A stretch of DNA of 10,465 nucleotides from CAWJHE01 sp964614855 (lineage in GTDB: Bacteria; Chloroflexota; Anaerolineae; Anaerolineales; UBA4823): positions 1 through 10,465 of the forward strand of contig CAZTMX010000096.1 of assembly GCA_964614855.1 (NCBI GenBank), read 5' to 3'. The notes beneath the pieces were generated by a model. It was given only the letters and a program-made list of their open reading frames with translations, did no database searches and was not told where the DNA came from. Shown piece after piece: positions 1-5,244 of this stretch. The stretch's first letter is position 1, and every line of letters begins with the position of its first letter. The position numbers and the translations under genes are program-made.

Positions 1-70
1 TTTTTCAATGTTAATTTTCAGCCAAGGTGGTCGGTTTTTATTTTACAAAATACATTTCTCCAAGCACATT

Positions 71-88
71 ATAGAATATATGTTCTAT
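71..88. promoter_or_regulatory. Palindrome, LexA-box-like
   Basis: ATAGAA (71-76) and TTCTAT (83-88) form a perfect inverted repeat around six bases. The core GAAT-ATAT-GTTC (74-85) differs by one base from the GAAC-N4-GTTC core of the LexA box known from Gram-positive bacteria and relatives. It lies about 40 bases upstream of the -10 element of the next gene, so it could serve that gene or an unseen divergent gene to the left. The match is short and the region AT-rich, so a chance palindrome is possible. Confidence 0.25.
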
Positions 89-123
89 TATGTCAAGCGG
101 GTAATACATCAGGCGTATATATT

Positions 124-132
124 TGTTATAAT
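124..132 (+). promoter_or_regulatory. Extended -10 promoter of the rnk-like gene
   Basis: The bases TGT-TATAAT are a perfect extended -10 element (TGn followed by the TATAAT consensus). No good -35 hexamer stands 16-18 bases upstream, which is typical of extended -10 promoters. Transcription would start near 139 and give a leader of about 27 bases before the ATG at 166. Confidence 0.5.
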
Positions 133-165
133 GAAAACCAATCATCATAGTTGGAAGGAAAGGTA

Positions 166-582
166 ATGAAAGAAAATAGAATTTACATCACACGTGTGGA
201 TGCCAATAAGCTTTTTGAGTTGGTGACAGAGGCGCGGCACGCGGGGTACCGGGGCAGTCATTATCTGCTGAACTTGCTCGCAGAATTAGAGCGGGCAAAT
301 ATCGTTGATCAGAAGGAAATCCCCGCAGATGTGGTGACAATGAACTCTAAGGTAAGCCTATTAGATGTTGATTCTGGTGAAGAGATGATCTGGACGCTGG
401 TCTTTCCGGAGGAAGCCGATCTGGGAGAGGGCAAGATCTCTGTTTTAGCGCCCATAGGCACAGCCATGTTGGGTTACCGCGAAGGCGATACTTTTGAGTG
501 GGAAACACCAGGTGGAAAATGCAATTACAAGGTACAAAAGATATTGTACCAACCGGAAGCCTCTGGAGATTATGAGCTTTAG
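166..582 (+). CDS. rnk: Rnk-like GreA/GreB-family RNA polymerase-binding regulator
   Basis: The 138-residue product resembles Rnk (regulator of nucleoside diphosphate kinase), a small GreA/GreB relative that binds the RNA polymerase secondary channel. E. coli Rnk has about 136 residues. A short helical N-terminal part (about 10-50) is followed by the GreA/B C-terminal FKBP-like domain. Recognisable family segments are DVVTMNS (55-61), SVLAPIGTAMLGYREGD (92-108) and the C-terminal YQPEASGDYEL, all close to E. coli Rnk as remembered. The N-terminal arm is too short to be a full GreA coiled coil, so transcript-cleavage activity is unlikely. The ATG at 166 was chosen because the purine-rich GGAAGGAAAGG (153-163) sits just in front of it; an in-frame TTG at 151 would bury that ribosome site in the gene. 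The gene stands alone, with its own promoter and a terminator. The family is secure; the physiological role here is inferred. Confidence 0.85.
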   Translation: MKENRIYITRVDANKLFELVTEARHAGYRGSHYLLNLLAELERANIVDQKEIPADVVTMNSKVSLLDVDSGEEMIWTLVFPEEADLGEGKISVLAPIGTAMLGYREGDTFEWETPGGKCNYKVQKILYQPEASGDYEL

Positions 583-685
583 CAAACAAGTGCAGGGTAG
601 GGGGGGAATGGCGAAACTCAGTGGATCATCATAAGAAATCCTGACCTGGAGCATTGCAACACCAAACGATCAGGCAAAACCAATA

Positions 686-724
686 AAAACTTGCGAGACT
701 TACTCTCGCAAGTTTTCTGTTTTT
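686..724 (+). terminator. Rho-independent terminator after the rnk-like gene
   Basis: A perfect 13-bp stem (686-698 with 704-716) encloses the 5-base loop CTTAC. The right arm ends in TTTT and is followed by CTG and five more T (720-724). It lies about 100 bases after the rnk-like stop codon and isolates that gene from the recombinase gene downstream. The bases 583-685 hold no gene I can support. Confidence 0.9.
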
Positions 725-741
725 CGCTCTCAGCAGGGGGC

Positions 742-770
742 TTGACTTCAAGCGAAAAACGCATTACAAT
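742..770 (+). promoter_or_regulatory. Sigma70-type promoter of the tyrosine recombinase gene
   Basis: TTGACT (742-747) and TACAAT (765-770) are each one base from consensus and are separated by exactly 17 bases. Transcription would start near 777, inside the inverted repeat at 775-806, so a protein bound to that repeat would be expected to block initiation. Confidence 0.7.
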
Positions 771-774
771 AATA

Positions 775-806
775 ATGCTTATGATAAGTATTATTATCAT
801 AAGCAT
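775..806. repeat. Perfect 13-6-13 inverted repeat, dif-like candidate recombination site or operator
   Basis: The arms ATGCTTATGATAA (775-787) and TTATCATAAGCAT (794-806) are perfect reverse complements around the 6-base spacer GTATTA. The inner 28 bases (777-804) have the 11-6-11 layout of a Xer/dif site. The arms end in ATAA and begin with TTAT at the spacer, as in E. coli dif; the right arm fits TTATnnTAA of the XerD half-site. The site lies 38 bases upstream of a Xer-type recombinase start and overlaps its predicted transcription start. Single-recombinase systems such as XerS/difSL and XerH/difH also keep the site next to the gene. The alternative is an operator for an unrelated repressor. 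The repeat is certain; its function is inferred. Confidence 0.55.
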
Positions 807-844
807 AAAAATTATCCGCAGACACAACCCCCAGGAGGCCAGTC

Positions 845-1849
845 GTGCCAGAAATCCCTCCAAACTACCACGGTCAATCCATTGCTTCTGCGATGGCAGC
901 TTACCTGGATAGCGTTAACCTGGCCCGCTCGCAAAACACAGCCCGCACCTATGCCAATGCCCTGCAGGCTTTTGGCGCCCTACTGAAAAATAAGAAAATT
1001 GATATCGACAAAATTCCTGTATCTGATTTGAGAGAAGACGCGGTTGCCTGGTTTGCCGTGTATCTGAAGGATTTTGCGCCCACCACCGAACAACTCTACC
1101 TCACCGCCGTGGCCGGGTTCTACGAATTTGTAGCTGCAGAACGCCTGGCAGAGCTGAACCTGCCTCGCCTCAGGTTGTTAATCCGCCAGCGCTCGCGCAA
1201 GCCCGGGCAACGTTTACCGCAATTTCCCCGCACCGCAATTGAAGAAATAATCCAATACGCAATTAATATTGCATCTCACCCGGCAAATACCCCGCAAGAT
1301 CGCTTGCGCAATCTGCGCGACAGGGCTTTCCTGCTCACCCTGGCAGACACCGGTATGCGTGTTCATGAAGCTTGCAACCTGCGCCGCGGCGACCTGGATG
1401 TGAACGAAAGTCGCGCAATCATTATCGGTAAAGGAGATCGCCAGGCGGTAGTCCGCTTCTCGCAACGCTCGATCCAGGCGATAAGGGATTATCTACACGC
1501 AAGATCTGAACTGGACGGCGCCAGTGGACGCCCGCTTTCCTCCCTGCCCCTCTTTGCACGCCATGATAAAGGCGCCGGCAAGAAGGTAAAACCGATTACA
1601 ACGACAACCGGACGCACTATAGTGGACCAGCGCACGAGGGAGGCTGTAAGCGATCCGCAGGCAGCGGATGCCATCACCCCCCACTCCTTCCGCCACTACT
1701 TTGTTACCGCAGTACTGCGCGGTTCTGGCGGCAACCTCAAGCTGGCGCAGGAGCTGGCGCGCCACCGCAATATCGCCGTTACCCAGCGCTACGCTCACTT
1801 GTCAGATGATGAGCTTGACCAGGGTTACACCGAGATATTCGACAAGTAG
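845..1849 (+). CDS. Xer-type tyrosine recombinase
   Basis: This 334-residue protein is a tyrosine site-specific recombinase. An N-terminal SAM-like, core-binding domain (about 11-115) precedes the catalytic domain (about 125-334). The catalytic set is complete: R172 (in TGMRVHEACNL), K196 (GKGDRQ), H280 and R283 (HSFRHYF), H307 (ARHRN) and the nucleophile Y316 (QRYAHLS). The distances R-K (24) and H-Y (9), and the 18-residue tail after Y316, are as in XerD, while the stretch between K196 and H280 is some 12 residues longer. The start is GTG at 845, with AGGAGG six bases upstream (833-838). It is monocistronic, between two terminators, with no phage or transposon genes in view. This favours a housekeeping Xer (chromosome dimer resolution) over a mobile-element integrase, although the latter cannot be ruled out. 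XerC versus XerD cannot be decided from the sequence alone. Confidence 0.9.
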   Translation: MPEIPPNYHGQSIASAMAAYLDSVNLARSQNTARTYANALQAFGALLKNKKIDIDKIPVSDLREDAVAWFAVYLKDFAPTTEQLYLTAVAGFYEFVAAERLAELNLPRLRLLIRQRSRKPGQRLPQFPRTAIEEIIQYAINIASHPANTPQDRLRNLRDRAFLLTLADTGMRVHEACNLRRGDLDVNESRAIIIGKGDRQAVVRFSQRSIQAIRDYLHARSELDGASGRPLSSLPLFARHDKGAGKKVKPITTTTGRTIVDQRTREAVSDPQAADAITPHSFRHYFVTAVLRGSGGNLKLAQELARHRNIAVTQRYAHLSDDELDQGYTEIFDK

Positions 1850-1926
1850 CCAGCTGCTTTGAACCAGTCAGCCAAAATGATTTGCTTGTAAACTACCAGA
1901 ATAGCCGCATCTATTAAATAAAGAAT

Positions 1927-1956
1927 AGCCATGCCCTAAACACTGGCATGGCTTTT
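1927..1956. terminator. Bidirectional terminator between convergent genes
   Basis: AGCCATGCC (1927-1935) and GGCATGGCT (1945-1953) form a 9-bp stem with a 9-base loop. On the plus strand it is followed by TTTATTG, terminating the recombinase transcript. On the minus strand the hairpin is followed by ATTCTTTATTT, and it lies about 40 bases beyond the stop of the membrane protein gene, so it probably ends both transcripts. Confidence 0.8.
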
Positions 1957-1992
1957 ATTGTTGCGATCAGATTGTCCTTCTGCTTCCTCTAA

Positions 1993-2607
1993 TTAGCAGC
2001 AATCTTTCTTGAAACCCCACAAAAATGCCAGGGCCATGAGCAGCAGCAGCGGCGATAAAATGGCGCTCACAACGGCTTCGCTAAAGAACAGGAATTGCGA
2101 ACCGGCGGATAGGAATGCCAGGGCAATCCCGCCTGCACCGATCAGTGCGCCGCCAATGCCCACCCACCAGAACCCAGGTTTTGCGCCCTTGGCGAAGAAT
2201 GGTCCTAGAAAGATCACCAGGCCGGCTACCCCGTGAAACAGCGGTACAGCCAGTTTCTTCAGAGAGTCCATGCCGGCAACGCTGGAGATGGCGATAGCCA
2301 GGAAACCGACCAGTGCAAACCAGGCAAAGTACTTCTTCCAGCCCTTGTAATACTGGTTTGCGATACCCAGGGCAATGCCTAACGGGATCAGGCTGGCAAC
2401 CGTTAACACATACGGTGATTTCAAGATGCCCATCCCCAGGAAGATCAGCAGCAAGCCGGAAACCAGCAAGACGCCAAAACCTAGCATATAATAAACATCA
2501 TACAGCTTGTTTTGTTTTTTGTAGCGGGCATAAAAAAGCCCCAGCAGGTAAACTGCTGCCAAACCGGTGAGTAACAGGAACAGATTATTCAGTGTAAAAA
2601 GGCCCAT
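1993..2607 (-). CDS. Uncharacterised seven-helix membrane protein
   Basis: I do not recognise a named family. The 204-residue product is very hydrophobic, with about seven likely membrane helices (roughly 6-25, 38-60, 66-84, 93-111, 121-139, 147-167 and 176-197). Short loops carry basic residues (ARYKKQNK 27-34, YYKGWKK 86-92). Helix 5 contains a histidine in PLFHGVAG (122-129), and the protein ends in KKDCC, a cysteine pair at the last two residues. There is no clear signal peptide beyond the first helix. The ATG at 2607 was chosen because GGAGAGGGAG stands six bases upstream on the minus strand; a TTG six codons earlier would overlap that site. The gene is alone, convergent with the recombinase gene and divergent from the decarboxylase operon. 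A CRP/FNR-like site lies upstream. Transport, sensing or electron-transfer roles are all possible and none is supported specifically. Confidence 0.75.
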   Translation of the reverse strand: MGLFTLNNLFLLLTGLAAVYLLGLFYARYKKQNKLYDVYYMLGFGVLLVSGLLLIFLGMGILKSPYVLTVASLIPLGIALGIANQYYKGWKKYFAWFALVGFLAIAISSVAGMDSLKKLAVPLFHGVAGLVIFLGPFFAKGAKPGFWWVGIGGALIGAGGIALAFLSAGSQFLFFSEAVVSAILSPLLLLMALAFLWGFKKDCC

Positions 2608-2665
2608 ATTAAACTCCCTCTCCAATCGATGAATATAGAATTTTTAGACAATAGCCATAAATATT

Positions 2666-2671
2666 AGTATA
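2666..2671 (-). promoter_or_regulatory. Candidate -10 element of the membrane protein gene
   Basis: On the minus strand the hexamer reads TATACT, one base from consensus. Transcription would start near 2659, about 50 bases before the ATG at 2607. The -35 region is only T-rich, which fits a promoter that needs an activator; the CRP-like site at 2692-2707 sits over that region. Confidence 0.35.
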
Positions 2672-2691
2672 CAATTAATTTCTACCAGAAA

Positions 2692-2707
2692 AATGACTTA
2701 GGTCACA
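2692..2707. promoter_or_regulatory. CRP/FNR-family-like binding site
   Basis: On the minus strand the site reads TGTGA-CCTAAG-TCATT, matching 8 of 10 bases of TGTGA-N6-TCACA. Its core TGAC-TTAG-GTCA (2694-2705) is a perfect inverted repeat around four bases. Its centre (2699.5) lies about 40 bases upstream of the transcription start predicted from the TATACT element, close to the -41.5 spacing of class II activation. It sits about 150 bases from the divergent decarboxylase operon and could also act there. Confidence 0.35.
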
Positions 2708-2761
2708 TAAAACCAATTTCTTCCCGGCATCGCTGCTTCCCATCCATCAAAAACATGAGTT

Positions 2762-2776
2762 TTGTCACTATGACAA
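2762..2776. promoter_or_regulatory. Inverted repeat, candidate operator of the decarboxylase operon
   Basis: TTGTCA (2762-2767) and TGACAA (2771-2776) form a perfect 6-3-6 inverted repeat 80 bases before the first operon gene. TTGTCA is itself close to a -35 hexamer, but no -10 stands 16-18 bases downstream. The nearest candidate, TATGAT at 2792-2797, is too far for that pairing. The repeat looks like a repressor site, but I cannot assign the regulator family. Confidence 0.35.
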
Positions 2777-2856
2777 CCCGATGGGGTTGAGTATGATAAA
2801 GAATGCGGGTTTTTTGAAAACGATCATGTCTTCAATTACACTTTTTTAGGAGAACT

Positions 2857-4425
2857 ATGACAGACGAAAACACCAATCACGAGGATCCTCGTATCCTCGA
2901 GTTGAGGAAGGTTCGCGAGAAAGCGCGCCTGGGCGGCGGTGAAAAACGCATCCAGGTGCAGCACCAAAAAGGCAAGTTGACCGCACGGGAGCGCCTGGAG
3001 CTATTGTTGGATCCCGGTACGTTCAATGAATTAGAGCCGTTCATCGTGCACACCGGTGACGAGATGGGCATCGCCAAGGATTACTACCTGGGCGATGGAG
3101 TGGTGACTGGCTATGGGCAGATTAACGGCCGCACCGTGGGGGTGTATTCCCAGGATTTCACCGTGTACGGCGGCACCCTTTCGGAAATGCAAAGCCACAA
3201 GATTTGCCGGGTGATGGACCTGGCTGTGCGTAACGGCACGCCAATCATTGGGTTGATCGACTCGGGCGGCGCCCGTATCCAGGAAGGCGTCAAGAGCCTG
3301 GGCGGGTATGCTGAAATCTTCCGCAGAAATGCATTGTATTCAGGCGTTATCCCGCAGATCAGCTTGATGCTCGGTCCGTGTGCCGGCGGTGCAGCCTACT
3401 CCCCCGCCCTATCCGATATCATCATCATGGTGCGCAAGAATTCCTTTATGTTCCTCACCGGACCGGATGTGATCAAAACCATCACCGGCGAAATCGTCGA
3501 TGCTGAGAGCCTGGGCGGTGCGGATGTGCACACCACAGTCACTGGCACGGGTCACCTGGCAACTGAGAATGAGCAAGAAGCCATTGCCGTTACACGCCGG
3601 CTGCTGGGGTATTTCCCTTCGAATAATGTGGAAAACCCCCCTTCTCGTCCGACGGATGATGACCCGCTGCGCATGGACGAAGAATTGAACCATATCGTTC
3701 CTCTTGATGCCTATGAGCCGTACAGCATGCACCAGGTGATTGAGCACGTGGTGGATGCAGGCACCTTCCTGGAATTACAGCCAGGTTGGGCTTTGAATGC
3801 GATCGTCGGGTTGGCGTACATCGGCGGTCACAGCGTGGGGATCGTGGCGCAGGAACCCAGCCACATGGCGGGTGTGATCGATATCGATGCCTCAGACAAG
3901 ATGGCGCGTTTTGTGCGCATGTGCGATTGTTTCAATATCCCCCTGGTGACCTTTGTCGATTCGCCGGGTTTCCTCCCGGGCACCCACCAGGAATATTCAG
4001 GCATCATACGCCACGGCGCAAAGCTGCTTTACGCATATTCGGAAGCCACTGTACCCAAAGTCACCGTTGTCACTCGTAAGGCGTACGGCGGTGCTTACGT
4101 GGTGATGAGCAGCAAGTACCTGGGCACGGATGTTAATTACGCCTGGCCGAGCGCAGAGATTGCGGTGATGGGCGCTGAAGGTGCCGTCAATATCCTTTTC
4201 CGTAAGGAAATAGAACATGCTGACGATCCGGCTGCCGAGCGTAAATCCCTGGTCGATGATTACCGCAACCGTTTCAACAATCCGTATTTCGCTGCCAAAG
4301 CCGGCTATGTGGATGACATCATCGAACCCAAGGAAACGCGGCCAAAGATCATCGCTTCCTTAGCAGCGCTGCGTGATAAGCAGGTCTATGCCCCGACACG
4401 CAAACACGGAAATATCCCGGTATAA
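2857..4425 (+). CDS. mmdA: Methylmalonyl-CoA decarboxylase alpha subunit (acyl-CoA carboxyltransferase)
   Basis: This 522-residue cytoplasmic protein belongs to the acyl-CoA carboxyltransferase family (MmdA, PccB) and has the family's usual length. It moves the carboxyl group of an acyl-CoA, most likely methylmalonyl-CoA, to biotin on the gamma subunit. The N-terminal crotonase-like half contains DSGGARIQEGV (135-145) and the oxyanion-hole loop GPCAGGAAYSPAL (173-185). The C-terminal half contains DSPGFLPGTHQE (368-379) and KAYGGAYVVM (408-417). D425, in TDVNYAW, appears to match the Asp that favours propionyl-CoA over acetyl-CoA in PccB enzymes. The tail KHGNIPV is typical of the family. AGGAG (2848-2852) precedes the ATG by four bases. 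The neighbours (delta, biotin gamma, Na+-pump beta) point to a decarboxylase rather than a carboxylase. Glutaconyl-CoA decarboxylase is a less likely alternative, since GcdA is longer. Confidence 0.92.
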   Translation: MTDENTNHEDPRILELRKVREKARLGGGEKRIQVQHQKGKLTARERLELLLDPGTFNELEPFIVHTGDEMGIAKDYYLGDGVVTGYGQINGRTVGVYSQDFTVYGGTLSEMQSHKICRVMDLAVRNGTPIIGLIDSGGARIQEGVKSLGGYAEIFRRNALYSGVIPQISLMLGPCAGGAAYSPALSDIIIMVRKNSFMFLTGPDVIKTITGEIVDAESLGGADVHTTVTGTGHLATENEQEAIAVTRRLLGYFPSNNVENPPSRPTDDDPLRMDEELNHIVPLDAYEPYSMHQVIEHVVDAGTFLELQPGWALNAIVGLAYIGGHSVGIVAQEPSHMAGVIDIDASDKMARFVRMCDCFNIPLVTFVDSPGFLPGTHQEYSGIIRHGAKLLYAYSEATVPKVTVVTRKAYGGAYVVMSSKYLGTDVNYAWPSAEIAVMGAEGAVNILFRKEIEHADDPAAERKSLVDDYRNRFNNPYFAAKAGYVDDIIEPKETRPKIIASLAALRDKQVYAPTRKHGNIPV

Positions 4426-4443
4426 AGGCTCAAGGTCACAACG

Positions 4444-4773
4444 ATGAGTGCAAATCTTTCAAATGCCTTGATCATCACCGTTCTAGGGATGGGGTTGGTT
4501 TTCGCCGCCATCTTGCTGCTTTGGGGGGTGATGGCATTGCTTGTGCGAATTGCCCCTCCACCTAAACCTGGCGAGCTCCCAAAGCTTGACCAGCGGCAGC
4601 CAGAACTGGAAAGAAAACGCCGGGCTGCTATCGTGGCTGTGGCTGTGGCACTATCACAACCAACTGACCCACACAGCCCGCAATTATTCCCCGAGCCGCC
4701 CAAGGCTCTGGTCAGCGCCTGGCAGGCTGTTATGCGCACCAAGATGCTGAATAAACGCGGTTCACCAAAGTAA
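4444..4773 (+). CDS. mmdD: OadG/MmdD-like small membrane subunit (delta) of the Na+-pumping decarboxylase
   Basis: The 109-residue protein has one membrane helix near the N-terminus (about 8-35), containing GMGLVFAAILLLW (16-28). This GMG-V-F pattern marks the OadG/MmdD family. A proline- and charge-rich cytoplasmic tail (PPPKPGELPKL, 38-48, then RKRR) follows. In this family the small subunit anchors the carboxyltransferase and biotin carrier to the membrane beta subunit and helps the complex assemble. The residues around 87-105 (PKALVSAWQAVMRTKMLNK) may form an amphipathic docking helix, which is inference. The gene begins 18 bases after the alpha subunit stop, behind AAGG, and ends 16 bases before the biotin carrier gene. 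This position, between A and C, matches mmd operons. No separate epsilon (MmdE) gene is present. Confidence 0.85.
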   Translation: MSANLSNALIITVLGMGLVFAAILLLWGVMALLVRIAPPPKPGELPKLDQRQPELERKRRAAIVAVAVALSQPTDPHSPQLFPEPPKALVSAWQAVMRTKMLNKRGSPK

Positions 4774-4789
4774 TCATCCAGGGATTGTT

Positions 4790-5239
4790 ATGATGAAAAA
4801 ATATAAAGTCAAAGTAGAAGAAAAAACCTACATGGTTGAAATCCAGGACCTCAAGAGCAAGCCTATCCTGGCCGTGGTGGATGGTGTGACCTTTGAGATT
4901 TGGCCTGAGGAGGTTGAATGCATGCCCGAGGTGAAGGCAGCGCAGACAAAGACTACGACCCAAGCCGCCGCTCCTCCGCTGATCTCTCAGGCTGCTACAC
5001 CGGTTTCTGGCAGCGGATTGACATCCAATACCATCAAAGCCCCAATCCCCGGTGTGGTTATCGCCATCAAGGTGCATCCGGGCGATGTGGTGGAAACCGG
5101 TCAGGAAATTTGCGTCATCGAAGCTATGAAGATGCGCAACCCCATCCGCTCCAGCCGCTCTGGCACCATTGCTTCTGTGCCGGTCACCGTAGGACAATCG
5201 GTGAGCCACGGTGAACTGCTGGTGGAGTTTGCGGATTAA
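4790..5239 (+). CDS. mmdC: Biotin carboxyl carrier subunit (gamma) of the decarboxylase
   Basis: The 149-residue protein carries the biotin that shuttles CO2 from the alpha subunit to the membrane beta subunit. The N-terminal part (1-45) begins with the common MKKYKV start of these subunits. An Ala/Thr/Pro-rich flexible linker follows (about 50-75, including TTTQAAAPP). The C-terminal biotinyl domain (about 80-149) has the EAMKM motif at 111-115, with K114 as the biotinylated lysine. The flanking IKAPIPGVV (82-90) and the GELLVEF ending (141-147) are typical of the lipoyl/biotinyl fold. The start is one of two adjacent in-frame ATGs (4790, 4793); the first is used here. The upstream ribosome site (CCAGGGA, about 4778-4784) is modest. 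A biotin ligase is expected elsewhere in the genome. Confidence 0.93.
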   Translation: MMKKYKVKVEEKTYMVEIQDLKSKPILAVVDGVTFEIWPEEVECMPEVKAAQTKTTTQAAAPPLISQAATPVSGSGLTSNTIKAPIPGVVIAIKVHPGDVVETGQEICVIEAMKMRNPIRSSRSGTIASVPVTVGQSVSHGELLVEFAD

Positions 5240-5244
5240 CCCCT

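Noticed and set aside
845..1849. Integrase of a prophage or integrative element
   Set aside because: No excisionase, tRNA attachment site, phage or conjugation genes are in the window, and the catalytic spacing is Xer-like. It stays possible but is not favoured.
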